DNA from: Sophora flavescens
Lineage: Eukaryota; Streptophyta; Magnoliopsida; Fabales; Fabaceae
Assembly (NCBI GenBank): GCA_030762895.1
Contig: CM061062.1
Span: 290,824,985 to 290,888,984 of the forward strand
Direction of reading: 5' to 3'
Length of the DNA stretch: 64,000 nucleotides
Every line of letters begins with the position of its first letter. Within the stretch, counting starts at the first letter, position 1. Both the position numbers and the translations under genes were made by a program. The notes below the pieces were generated by a model that saw only the letters and a program-made list of their open reading frames with translations, was not told the origin of the DNA and ran no database searches. This document shows positions 39,603-51,921 of the stretch, piece after piece.

Positions 39603-42600
39603 TGTAACACCCGGTTTTTCACTGTGTTTCATATTGGTAAAACAAACAGAGATGTTTATATTTTTATTTTAAAATTTATAAAATGATTTTGGATAAACTA
39701 AGACCATATTCATACTCTACTTTGCCGTAGAGAGTCGCGATTAAATTTTGGGACGAAAATTAAGACGAAACCCGGTCTGCGCTTTAATGACAATAAAATT
39801 TTACTGCTCAAAAGACCTAATCTTGACTCGTGAACGAAATACTTATTTTTATGGATTTTCCAACGAATTAGGGTATTTTAAAAATTTTCACTTAAAAATT
39901 GAAATAATATATATTATTCGTCCGTTATACGAAATCGGGTGAACGACGGAGCTGAAAACGGGATTTCCGGGACCCGCTAAAGGATAAATCAAAGTCATTC
40001 CAAGATGACTCATAAGGGTGAGTCATATAGATGAGTCACAAGTGTCATGATGGCTTTTGATATGAAAAGACTATAATACCCCTAGGTTGGTTTAAAAGAC
40101 AAAATTGCCATTGAGTAAGATTACTTCTTTGTCCCAAAAATTTTGTCGCCTTGGACCCTTGTGCCCCCATTTCCCACGGCCCAACCCACCACATTAGGCC
40201 ATTCCATCCATTTCATTAAGTCATCATCTTCATGCTTAAGCTTTCTTCCATTTTTTCTCTACAAAAAACTCTAAGTTCCATAGTCAATTTTTGTGAAGAA
40301 ACCACTTGATCCTTTGCTCATTTTCAAATTCCAAGAGGTATACCTTACTCCTTATCATCAATAAGCTATAGGTTCTTCATTCATTTTTATGATTTAAGCG
40401 ATAATCATCATTTTCATCTTAGGGTTTTCAACTTCAAAAATCAATGGAAAATCATAGAAAACTCCTATTTTCATGAAACCAATTTCCATGATCTTGTAAT
40501 AATCTATATTTGTGGTATTCAAAAGCAGGAGTAAAACAAAAATTTCTTGCCTATATTTTTTGATAAGGCCGAACCTAACCTTGTGTAGATGGAGGAACTT
40601 TGTTCATTTTTTTAAAAGCCATACTTGATTCAATCTTTTTAGTACATATGTATATTGAATCCAAGTTGTTGAATCAAAATAAAACCTTTAACCCATTATT
40701 TTCCTCATGGCCGAATTAGTGCTCTTGAAGGATTGAAAGTGTTTTTTTTTTCAATCTCTGTCTTTTAATCATTAATCATGTATTTCAAGTACTTAAGATC
40801 ACTAATCCAAAAGCTTAGGAATTTTGAAAATTTTTAGTCATCAAAACACCACATGGTCCAACCCTTCATGTAGGAAAATAGGTGTATTTAGTTGTTTGAT
40901 TGATGATTTTAATTGTGGCTTGTTGAAGGGTGATTTGTGAGTAAATCGTGTACGAGTTACGGAAAGCGGACATTTAACAGGACTTTAGTTCGAAGGAAAA
41001 AAAATCTTCAAGATGTAAGGGGAGTACCTTAAGGGTTTTTTTCCGATATTTATATGCTATTAGTAGTGGTCTGTATTATTTATTTGGTGTGTTTATTATT
41101 TTACGTAGTTTAAAATTATCTGTTTTTCAATTATTTGCTTTTAATTGTTTATCTGCATTTAATTGTTATAGCATTTTAATGCATGTTATAAATTGTGCTA
41201 TTTGCTATGTATTGACATGATATAAGTATTGTTGATGTTGTTTGTGGATTGGAAAGCCTGACAGTGGTCAGTGCTCAATTTACTACGAGGTTAAAAGCGT
41301 TAAAAAACTTTTTCAGAAATATCAAATTTTAAATTAATGGAATATATTAATATAATATTACTTAATGTTTTGATTGGATAAAAATGGGGAATAGTTAAAA
41401 ATAATATTATTTTAATGTTTTAACGGTGTAAGAGTGTTTCATGAGTCACAGTGAGGACGTGACCGTGAAAATATTTTAGTACTACTAATTTTACGTAAGA
41501 AATTTCTAAATATTAGAAAATGTTATTATAAAAAAATAAGTGTCAAAAATAATTTTATTATGATGTTGAGAAAATTATTTTACTCGAAAAGTCAGATTTT
41601 AACTTAAAACGTTTTTAAAACGTCAAGTAACGAACAATTCTGATAACGTTTACAGAAAGTATTCTTAAAAGCAGCAACATTGGGTTAAAAGGATATTTTT
41701 GAAATTAAGGTTCAAAACCAAGATTTTTGGAAGAAAATAAGTTTTAAGAGATTTGATGATTTTATAAACGAATTTTTAACGAAAAAGGATTTTCTGTAAA
41801 ATGGTTTATACAACGGTGTTATTTCGACAACTTGGATAAATTGAGGAAATTTTTTATTTTGATTTGTGTTTCACAGAACAAAAATGATTTTAAAAATGAA
41901 AAACGAACCTAGAGGCCGAGACGTCGAGGTTCTAGCATTCTATGGTGCGGACGATGTGTCCTAAAGGTGAAGTTATGGACTATATGTCCTATAAAACGTT
42001 GTATTGATTTTGTGCGCTAAAATCTACGTATCTAAGACTGGTGCATCGGTCTAGATTTCGTGATTTGCACATTTGGACTTGGAGTCCTTTTTATTGAAAT
42101 GGATAATAAACTTAAATGTTTAAAAGTTGGATTGGTCGTGAGCCGTTGAGCTTCAATAGGGAATGAATGAACACAGAGAAAATGATGTGAACAAAATATT
42201 TTACATACATTTTTGGGGCAGACGTGCCTATGAATTTGGACTTGAATTCTTGATGGCAAGTATTCATGATGTTGCATCATTGTGCCTTGATGGACAATGA
42301 AACCATATACTATAAATAGTAACCACTGTGCCTTGTTTTGGACAGTGCTATGGTTCAAAAATCCGGTATGCCTTATTTGGCAAAGAGAGTTTGATCAGCT
42401 GATTTTTTTGGTGAGTGAATCTCCGGAGATTAAATACAAATTTTAGATGGTGAATATAGAAGTGTCATGATTTTAAAAATGACGACAACTGACGGGTATG
42501 AGGCCCTTTGATAATGAACATCTACGTTGTTATATTTATACATGTATATGATGTTTGTGTGTCGTGCATGTAGTTATCGTTTTAAAATCCATATATTGGT

Positions 42601-43065
42601 TCTCACCCTTGTGCGTTTTATTGTTGGTTTCTCTTCCGTGTGGAATATATCGATGTCTGAGTATAGAAGGAGCCGGGAATGCCACTGGCCCATATGGGGA
42701 TACGTTCTCTCCTGTTTGAGGATGCAGGTAACATAGGTGCATGGGTGATAAACCCGGGAGCCCACAGCGCTACGTATACCGGGCCTATATATATAGTAGA
42801 TGGCACGATTGCGACAAGACCTTAGAGAGAGACTCGTACAATGGAGACCGTCGAGCTATCTCTACCTCCGATGTGGTTTCTGCTACAGCACTTGGTAGAC
42901 CAGGGAGAGCTCGATATCATTCCTCAGGTTGTGGATCCAGACATTGAGGAGGATCCAGAGGAGTTTATCAAGGATGAGCCGGAGTACATTCCGCTTGATG
43001 ACGACGACAATTCACCTTATGAGGGAGTAGTCGTGTCTCCATCAGACACTTCTACTGAGAGTGGG
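39603..43065 (+). repeat. G2 LTR (plus strand), head-to-head with G1
   Basis: It starts TGTAACACCCGG and aligns, inverted, with most of the solo LTR at 58827-63790 (for example the stretch around 42030 with that around 59880, and 40400-40600 with 62130-62280). The right end is cut by LINE J and not seen. From about 42600 it diverges from the solo LTR and contains an acidic frame (42841-43060). No internal coding region follows within view. Confidence 0.75.
42841..43060 (+). other. Acidic open frame in the G2 LTR end region
   Basis: A frame starting METVELSLPPMWFLLQHLVD continues with an Asp/Glu-rich run (DPDIEEDPEEFIKDEPEY) and a Ser/Thr-rich end before fusing into LINE sequence near 43066. 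I recognise no family. It may be a chance frame in U5 or leader sequence of the chromovirus; homologous sequence is missing from the solo LTR. Confidence 0.3.
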
Positions 43066-44099
43066 ATCAGAAGTATTGGAGTATCATTGAGAATGATGTT
43101 TATAACTCAGTTTCTTAGTTCTTTGTGCAAGGCTGGATTCTCCCTAGTCTAAATTCAAATCTTCTAGTGCTGATTCCGAAATTCCAAGGTGCTGACAAAA
43201 TTGAAAATTATAAGCCAATAGCATTGGCCAATTTTCAGTTCAAGATCATAACCAAAGTTTTGGCTGATAGGTTGGCTACAATTGCCCCTAGAATCATTTC
43301 AGGTAATCAGAGAGGCTTTCTTAGAGGAAGGAATATAAGGGACTGTGTTTGTATCACCTCAGAGGCAATTAATATGATTGATAAGAAGATATTTGGTGGA
43401 AATTTAGCTCTCAAAATAGATATGTAGAAAGATTTTGATACTTTGGATTAGGACTTTATTTTACAAGTTCTAAGCTCTTTTGGGTTTGACAACAAATTTT
43501 GTATGTGGATTAAAGTGATTCTCCAATCTGCTAAGCTATCTATATCAGTTAACGGTCATTCTGTGAGGTACTTTCAGTGTAAAAGAGGTGTGAGGCAAGG
43601 AGATCCTCTTTCTCATATTCTCTTTTGCATTGCAGAAGATGTTTTCAGTAGATCAATAACTTAGATTCTTCCAATGGTCAGTCCCAAAGTTTTCCAAACT
43701 CATAGCCATGTTTTATATGTGGATGACATCTGATATTTTGTAGAGGCACTAAGAGGAACATTCTGATTTTGAAGGAAATATTTTAGTCTTATGAGGAAGT
43801 TTCAGGTCAAATTGCTAGTTTGGAAAAATCTAAATTCTACTCTAGAGCAATCCCTTCTTGGAGGAACAAGAGTATTACTGACTTCCTTGGTTTTTTAGTA
43901 GGGAGGCTTCCCTTTGTTTACCTTGGAGTTCCAATCTTCAAAGGTAAACCTAGAAGAAATCATCTTCAGCCAATTGCAGACAAGATTAAATCCAAGTTGG
44001 CAAGTTGGAAAGGTTCGTTATTGTCTATTATGGGGAGAGTGTAACTGGTAAAGTCTATCATTCATGGCATGTTGGTGTACAGCTTTCATACATATGCAT
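43066..44099 (+). mobile_element. LINE J: degenerate L1-type RT, interrupted by element H
   Basis: Plus-strand L1 ORF2 RT motifs: WILPSLNSNLLVLIPKFQGA, YKPIALANFQFKIITKVLAD, ISGNQRGFLRGRNIRDCV, a degenerate RGVRQGDPLS, and a catalytic YADD read as YVDD followed by TGA (about 43720-43732). LPFVYLGVPIFKGKPRRNHL continues to 44044. It is cut at 44099 by the LTR of H; TGCAT (44095-44099) would be the TSD. Frameshifts and stops near 43426 and 43730 show decay. Its left boundary is approximate. Confidence 0.8.
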
Positions 44100-45400
44100 T
44101 GTTAACAAGTGGCTTCAATCTCAGGATGGGGGGGGGGGGGGGTGAATTGAGATCTTAAAATGTTTGTCCCCTTTTTTCTAACCAAGACCAATTTTTAATG
44201 AACAAATAAAAATATAAGGAATGAGAAAAACACACAATCAATTTACACTGGTTCAATCACTCCTTTAAGTGACCTACATCCATTCCCCACAATACATTTA
44301 TGAGTATTTTCCACTAATAATAAATTCAAACTTTACAACACTTAGAGCACTCTCCACTCGGATACCCCACCTCGTGCAAGAGCCTAAATACTACTCACCA
44401 AAGGGATACCCCACCCTTTGGACGTAAGGATACCTCACCCCATGATTTTCTCTCAATACAAGAAGGATACCTCACCTTCTTCTTCTAAAGGGATTCCCCG
44501 CCCTTTTATATAGAGCCCTCTTTACTTGGGATACCTCACCCTTGTGCAAGAGTCTCCAAATCTACTCAAGGGATACATCACCCTTGTTACAAATCAAACT
44601 AGAGAGATTCCTCACTCTCTTTAACCAACACAAATCAAGCAATAAGTGATTACAAAGAAGAATACCTCAAAAGGTTGAATCAATACAAGTTGAAGCACTA
44701 TGACACTTGTGTAGGATTGGCTCAAATCTTGATTGCAAGAGTGAAAGATTGAATCTTGAGGCTAGAGATGTTGGGAAAGTGTTCTTAGAGTGTTAACCTA
44801 GGGTTTTTCGAGCTGCTACTGAGTATTTATAGTGGGGTTTCAAAATATGACCGTTTTGCACAACTGTCACGCATTTTCTGCACCAGAAATCACTTTTTCG
44901 CGACTGGTAATCAATTTCAGATGTACTGGTAATCGATTACGAGCTGTCAGTTTGAAATACAGGGCTTTCCAGAAAGCTGGCAATTGATTACGGGAGTATG
45001 GTAATCGATTACCACTGATACTTTTAATTATTGATTTTTCCAGAAAGTGGTAATAGATTACAGGAGTTCTGGTAATTCAATTACGAGCTGTTCTTTTATC
45101 AGAAAAATGATATTTTTTAATCTAAAGAATATTCTAACACTTATGAAAAACATTTTTCCAATTCTTTGAAAAACCTTAAACCCATTTTCAATTTTAAAAA
45201 CATTTTTTAATTAATTCAATTTTAATAGTCAATCCTACACTTGAATCTTACAAATAATTTTAAGACCAAACTTAAGCTATATACCCTTGAAGTTCTTCTC
45301 TTGGTCTTGGATGATCTTGCACTTTCATTATCTCAATCAATTGTTTTACTTTTGTTGCTCATCATCAAAATTAATTTCCTGAAAGTACATTGCATCGACA
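44100..45400 (-). repeat. 3' LTR of element H
   Basis: The 1301-bp LTR (minus strand starts TGTCGATGCA, ends CTTGTTAACA) aligns with 58057-58826 plus 63796-64000. It holds a 15-G tract (44128-44142; 6 G in the partner), degenerate repeats of GGATACCTCACCC (about 44360-44620), and repeats of the palindrome GGTAATCGATTACC (about 44900-45090). Confidence 0.9.
44360..45095. repeat. Two short-repeat families inside the H LTR
   Basis: First, about ten variants of GGGATACCTCACCC/GGATTCCTCACTC spaced 20-60 bases (44360-44620). Second, six to seven variants of TGGTAATCGATTACC and its half sites (44900-45090). Both recur in the right LTR (58305-58570 and 63815-64000). The ATCGAT palindrome lies on the upstream (U3) side in element orientation. 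Confidence 0.75.
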
Positions 45401-45990
45401 TTCTCCCCCTTTTTGATGATGACAAAACAATATTGAGATTTTTTAAAAACTTGGGTGGGAGGCTAGTCACAAACATTATATAAAATATAATCAGAGTTGT
45501 AAGCGCATATGAGAGGCGTGAAGTGTAAAAACTCCCCCTTACTAAGTGCATATATCAATTGGGTTTAGAAAATAAATTTAACATTTATAGCTCACCCTTA
45601 CTTAGTGCCAAATAATAAGGATATGAAAATTAATTTCAATGACACAAGAAATGGCATTTAAGTCACTTTGCATTCAAAGTGTTTTCAAGTTCAAGTGCAT
45701 TGAGAAAATGGCATAACTAAGTTTTTCCAAACATGCAAATATATCTATTCAACCATATCCATTTTCCAAGCATACTCATCCCCCATACATTACATCTCCC
45801 CCTTTTTCTCATTATCAAAAAAATGGTTTTCAATATTTAGCAACAATCACAGTCATTCACACAATTAGCATCACATATTTTAATAATAACACTTAGCACC
45901 CAAGTAAACTTAAATCACCAAGAATCAATGTGTGATAAGATTTGTCAATTTATGCTAATGATCCTACTTTTCTCTCCCCTTTTTGTCGTA
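45401..45990 (-). promoter_or_regulatory. Polypurine tracts of element H
   Basis: Right next to the 3' LTR, the minus strand reads CAAAAAGGGGGAGAA (45401-45415). Similar strings recur at about 45530 (GGGGGAG-like), 45804-45820 (AAAAAGGGGGAG) and 45975-45988 (AAAAAGGGGAG), each next to a TCATCATC- or ATTATGA-like stretch. Repeated polypurine tracts upstream of the 3' LTR are a described trait of Sireviruses. Confidence 0.7.
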
Positions 45991-48900
45991 ATATAAAAAA
46001 TGTAATAGGGCAAAGAAAATCCAATAAATCTAGTAAGGCTATAGCATCCATATTTAGTGATCAATCATCAAAGATGCAAGCATTATAAGTGCATTTCAAG
46101 TGGATTCTCAAAATTCCAAATAATTATCATATTTGTCCAAAATCCAACATATGACAATATATGCACAATAAATGTCAATTCATGAACAATGGTTGGTTAT
46201 CCATCAATCAAAATAGCATTCATGCCATTTGTTTAATAATTTATTCAATTATGAATCAACACATCACAATGGCAATCAAATATGCCAACAATGTCAACAA
46301 AGTAATGCAACAAGATAGTTTGTTTGACAGTAGATAGCCCAACAAGAGTGTTCATTCAACACATTAATTCAAGCATTGCACAAAGATTACAACAAATAAA
46401 TGATTTAGCAATATAGTTTGTAAACAAAACTCATTTTGCTATAGTCACACTCTCCAAATTGCATCACTCAATAGGATAATCCATAACAACACAACATATT
46501 ATTGAATTCAACATTACATCCACATTTTATAGCATTTAAGAGCAACACTAACATATCACAATTATAAGATATCAAAAGATAGGCATTGCAATAAAATGTG
46601 GTCCAACATCAAATATGTGCAATCAGCATTGAACATGCACATAGTGGCAAAGCCAAAACATTTATCTCGCATTTACATTTGTGAAGTCATAAAATTGTAT
46701 AGTTATTCTATGGTTCGTACATTCATTGAGTCACAATACCAACATATTCATTTTAAACTACCATATTTAGGCATAGCCCAAACATCACGAAAACGGTATG
46801 GCAATATTATACCTAATGTAGTTCACATTTTAACATCCAATATGCATAGTCAAGCAACATCAACTCCAAGATATAGTAGCCACTAGACATTTCATTCACA
46901 ATATCAATCCAAGTATGCAAGTTGACTCAATTTCCATTCACATTTGGTACCAATATGCAGTTAAAGTGGAAATTCAAATGTGCATCTCAGATTCATCCAT
47001 TGTGCAAACATATTGAATATGCATGTTAAACTAAGTCAAAGTGAAAAATGTAACAATCCATTTGATATAATCTTTCATTGAGTGCCAAAATGGTATGTGA
47101 GCACATCGAGGCAAAGTGTAGAGTCAAAGTATAGACTAGTTAAAGTATCTTGAATTCGTGATACCATTTTCAAATGCGAGTGGTCAAATATTTCATATAC
47201 AACAATTCAAGTCAAAACAACCAATAAGCTCAAGTTTTCATGAGATTCTTAAATACAAGTGCTAAAGGTAAGTCAATCACAAGTTTAACATCAAGTCCAA
47301 GTGTGCAAGTGCAATAATGACTTTTCAGACATTTATGCACCAATATTTTCATGTTTTGATTTTGACACATGGTACTAAGGGACATCAAACATGTTATTAT
47401 GTTTGTACTTTTGAAAGAAGATTATGCTTTTCATTATTTTAATCAAGTATTATCTCACTTGAATATATGCATGCATTCACTATATGATTCATATTTCATC
47501 AAACATAAACATTTTTCTACCAAACATAAAATGTAGCAAGCTAGTATCATCTTAATAATCATGTTAAAGGTATGGTTTCTTTCTAGAAATCTTATGTTCA
47601 AGTTTTTACATGAAAACATTGTTTCTTCTGGACATTTTAGAATGTATTACATATGCATATCTTCAACAAGTTATTTCCACACATAAGTACATGTAGGAAA
47701 GTTTGAGGTTTTTGTTACCTAGGTCTTGAAGATTAGGAGGTAAATTTCCCTTACTTATTCCTCCTTCTTTTGATGATTGATTTGCACATTTTCCATGTGA
47801 GGAGCTTTTGTTAATGAGACTTCCCTTCTTTGACCATATTTTCATTCTCGTTCCTTGGCCATGGTTTCCTTGATTGCCTCATTCTAGTTTGACATAGTTG
47901 TTCAAACTTTTGCTTTATTGATAGTTGCTTTGTTGAGAATGAGAGACTTCTTTCTTGGCACCTTCTCTTTTCCTAGACCACTTTGCTCATTGTTTTGCAA
48001 TATTCCCTGCATATCATAAGTGGTAGAGACTCCTTAGTACCCATATCAATTTGGATCCTTAGTAATTAGTGGATAAACATTTAGTCCCTTTAGGCACCCA
48101 ATCAAGTTCATTTTTCATAGCATGATCTTTTCTCTAGAGGTACAAAAGAGATATGTGACCACAGTTTCCATAATAATTGCACTCTCTGAAAATTGACATC
48201 AATATTCTTTGGCTTGTCGTGAAAATTATATTTGCTAAAAATTACACTCGTATTCTCATGACCACTATCATTCTCATTCACTTTATTTAAAGTATGGAAT
48301 CAATTTCACCATGCGTATGATATGATTTCTCAACTTGATATTCAAAATTGATGCAACCTTACAACATATTGAATTTTCAAAACACACGTGCTGTTCACCA
48401 TTTAAAGAGGCATAATCATCCTTTAACTTCTTAAAATGAAATGGATGAACATTTTGCAAGTAGTTTGAATTGTCATTCTCTAACTCACTCTCTCATCATA
48501 CTATGTATGCATTTGACATTTCGATTTTCATATAATTGAATTTAGCACTATTTATTTCCAAGTTTGCTTTGATATTTCATATTTCTAGAATAACCATCGA
48601 AGTTCCTCTCTTTATGGCATGTTTCATGATCAGCAGAATTCCATTAATTGATTATTTATGCATGCTTAATCTATTATTTTTCTGCATATTTCATAGAGCA
48701 CATGTTTTTGACAACTTCAAATGATACAAGTCTTTGCTATCTAGTCTAACACTTAAGATTCAATGATAATTAAGCTCAAATTGGAACCATGTGACATATT
48801 CTACATGACAAACACATCAATCCTCAATCACAAACAAGATTTCACATGATTTTTCAAATAATCAAGCATTCTATTCACAATAATTCAATACAAGATTGGT

Positions 48901-49136
48901 CAATGTTTCAAACAAGCATGAGCTAGTCAATGAAGTGCAACCTTGTGTTCATTTAGTGGTAAAATTCACCAGAGAACATAGCTTATCATACTAGTGCACT
49001 GTATATATTGAGCAAACTATCATTTTGAATCAAACATTAATACAATATTTATGATTGGCAATATTACCATTTTGTTTTGAGGAAAGAAGTTGGAACTACA
49101 TGCAAAATAAACTTGAAGTACACCTAAAAAATAATT
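45991..49136 (-). other. Element H internal region without pol
   Basis: About 3.1 kb of AT-rich, stop-rich sequence. Around 48000-48160 the minus strand retains YYGNCGHISLLYL and WVPKGTK followed by GSKLIWVLRS. This looks like a second, decayed copy of the gag zinc-knuckle and WVPKG region or of the gag-pol junction. I found no protease, integrase, RT or RNase H motif elsewhere in it. Confidence 0.5.
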
Positions 49137-50376
49137 TCATTGGGATTTTTTTTTTGGTACCCAAATCTTGTTGGGTCCTTGTTGGTTAGCATGATAAAAT
49201 GTCCCCTTAGGAACCCATATCTTTTTCTCACTTGTTTTATTTCTAGCTGTGCAAATGGATACGGTATGTCCCTTTTTAGCACAATAATAACATCTAGTGA
49301 AAGGGCTAGTAGAAACCTTAGGTTTTAAAAACATGTTCTTAATTGATTTTTCATGCACAAGGGGTTTGTAACCTAAGCCCGCTTTATCATAACATGCCTT
49401 TTGATTTCCAAGCAATGCATTTAGGTTATCTCTACCATTAGTGAACTTTTCTACCATTCATTGAAGGTCTTTAACTTCCTTCTCATAATTTATGCATTTT
49501 TCACAAACATAATTTCCTTTAATGTAACTAAGGCTATAGTTTTCCTTTTTAAGCTCTAGTATTTCCTTAGTTAAGGCAATCACTTGATTTTGCAAATAAC
49601 TAACGGTTTTCTTTGAGTTATCTAAATCCTTTGCTAACCTCATAGAATCCTTATGCAATTCTAAAAATGCATCATGCAATTCATTATAAGAATTAGCGGA
49701 AGAGTTAGATTCTACCTCACTTTCGCTCTCATGATCGGCCACGAGACAAAATTGAGCATCTTCACTTTCGGAGCTCTCCGATGAGTCCGTGTCATTTTCT
49801 TCCCATGCTCTTCTCTTTTCTTTGTAGGGTCTTTTCTTAAACTTTGATACTTTCTTTGATGAGAGAAATGATTTTCTTGGAAAGCTCTCCATTTTCATGA
49901 ACTTTTTGAACATTCTTACCAAGAGAGTCATGTTCTCATCATCTTCATCTACTTGTTTCTCACTATCGTCTTCATCATCTTCATCACTAAGATTCGAGGA
50001 TGAGGCCATAAAAGCAAATCCTTTCTTCTTCTTGCCCTTTTCTTCATGCTCCGATAATTGGCTAAGTTCCAACTCATGTTCTTGTCATTTGCCAAAGAGA
50101 GTGGCCAAAGTCATGGTTACTAAATTTCTTGATTCCACTATTGCAGTGACTTTGGGTTGCCATTCTCTACTCAAGCATTTCAATACTTTGTTGATCAAGT
50201 CTTCATTTTGAAAAGTCTTCCCTAATAAAGCAATTTGATTTAACACATGAGTAAACCTCTTTTGAATCTCTTGAATGCTTTCTCCATGATTCATCTGGAA
50301 AAGCTCATACTCACGAATCAAGGTGTTTAATCTTGCTCTCTTGACTTCACTTGTACCTTCATGTGTTACTTGGAGT
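49137..50376 (-). pseudogene. gag: Element H gag, C-terminal part (left of element B)
   Basis: Reading from 50376 on the minus strand: LIREYELFQMNHGESIQEIQ, FTHVLNQIALLGKTFQNEDL and LKCLSREWQPKVTAI (UBN2/copia gag core), a TGA near 50085, then a Lys- and Asp/Glu-rich region and a coiled-coil-like stretch (about 49480-49650). A TGA near 49457 follows, then a zinc knuckle CYYCAKKGHTVSIC (CX2CX4HX4C) and two KIWVPK repeats. The frame joins the N-terminal part at 57676 without a shift once B and one GTATC are removed. Two nonsense codons are therefore independent of the insertion. Confidence 0.85.
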
Positions 50377-50381
50377 GTATC

Positions 50382-51760
50382 TGATAAGTCTCTGGCTCAT
50401 CTAGTTTCCAGCTAGAAAAGGGGTAGATTTTGTGCCTAATTGGGCGAGTCAACCTCGCTAATCTCCCAAATTGACCTTGTTTTGTTCCTAAGTTAGAATT
50501 TGATTCGTTTAATGCATTTTTAGTAGTTTTTAGTTTATTTTGAGTAGAATTACGCTTTTCGTTTCCTTTTGTTGTTTCAGGTTAAAAGTGAAGCTCTTAG
50601 AGTCAAGGAAAATGAAGAAAAAGTGGAAAAGCAATCCTGGGATTTTCGCCTCGTGAAACAGGTTCTCGCCTCGCGAGCCTGAAGACCAGCCTGAACAGCA
50701 ATAGTCACCCTTTCTGTCTTGCATCGCGAATCACTATCTCGCCTCGCGAGCCTGAAGGCCTGACTGTGCCAGAAATGTCACCCTCTCTATCTCGCCTCGC
50801 AAATCACCATCTCGCCTCACGAGCATTCAAATCAGGATGGAGCCAAAACTGAATTTCGCCTCGCGAGAGCTTACTCGCGAGCAAGCGGGCGCAGATTCTG
50901 AAAATTATAAATTGTTGTTTTAGGGCAGATTGAAGAGACTTTTGTCAACCACTTGTTTTTAGATCGTTTTTGAGATTCTCTGGAGCTGCGTCTCCCTATT
51001 TTCTTTTCTTATTGTACAGTCATGATGAACTCCAATTGTTTGTGTCTTGTTACAAGCATGAGGAGCTAAGCCCCTTGTCTAAGGGATCAATGAAACCACC
51101 CATGGCGGTGTAGTTCAATGTGATGTATGTTTCTCTCCTTTATCTCAATTCATGTTTTCCAATTCTGGATTTATTGCGTTGATCATATGCATGCGTGATT
51201 GACTAGTTAACGTGATGAGGCTTAATAGGCAATTCGCGTTTAGAACTTGAATTGGGATCATTGATTGAATATTGCACGAGAGTGAGTAGGAGATCAGTGC
51301 AGCCTTATATGGAACAAGATTTAATAGAGTTTGATGATTGGGTTATGAGACCTGGTAAGTAATTAACTCAATTGTTGAATACGTCCTATTGAGCACGAGA
51401 GTGTCATTAGGAGAATTTGGGGGTCCTGGTTGACATTGTAATTGAACTTAGGGAGGGAATCATCATCACTTGGGCACTATGCATGATTGGGTAGGTGGAT
51501 TTGTGACCTTAGATGTTTAATTCAGATTTAAATTCTCATCTCATCTTATCGCTACCAACTTATTCTCTAGTTAGTTTGTTGATTTGAATTGCGATCCTAT
51601 TTTTTCTCTCTTCTCAACCACCTGCTTTTACTTGATCAAACGTATCGAATTTCTCGCGAATTGGTAGAATTGGTAGTCCAATCCCTGTGTCCGACCTCGG
51701 TAATTACTTACCGTGTTTTATTACTTACGACGACCCGGTACACTTACCGGTGACTCAACA
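50382..51760 (+). repeat. 5' LTR of element B
   Basis: The 1379-bp LTR starts TGATAAGTC and ends GTGACTCAACA. The CG-rich TCGCCTCGCGA array (50645-50890) precedes a TATA-like TTATAAATT (50905-50913). It differs from the 3' LTR mainly by a replaced block around 50590-50640 and extra repeat units. Confidence 0.92.
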
Positions 51761-51766
51761 AGTTTT

Positions 51767-51784
51767 TGGTGCCATTGCCGGGGA
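51767..51784 (+). promoter_or_regulatory. Primer-binding site of element B (tRNA-Asp)
   Basis: TGGTGCCATTGCCGGGGA begins six bases after the LTR and differs from the tRNA-Asp complement (seen intact in E) at two positions, both transitions at CpG. Confidence 0.87.
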
Positions 51785-51921
51785 TTGGCACAACCAATTT
51801 TCCTAATTTTTGGGAAGTTTGATTATTTGGTTAAGCTGTTTTTAGTTTTATTTTTCTATTATTTATCTACTATTATTTCTCTCTACTTCTTTGATTCCAC
51901 TTGGTCTTGCCTAGTTTTTGT

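Noticed and set aside
45241..45551. Leucine-rich membrane-like frames at the edge of the H LTR
   Set aside because: They cross the LTR/polypurine-tract boundary, so they are chance frames in AT-rich DNA.
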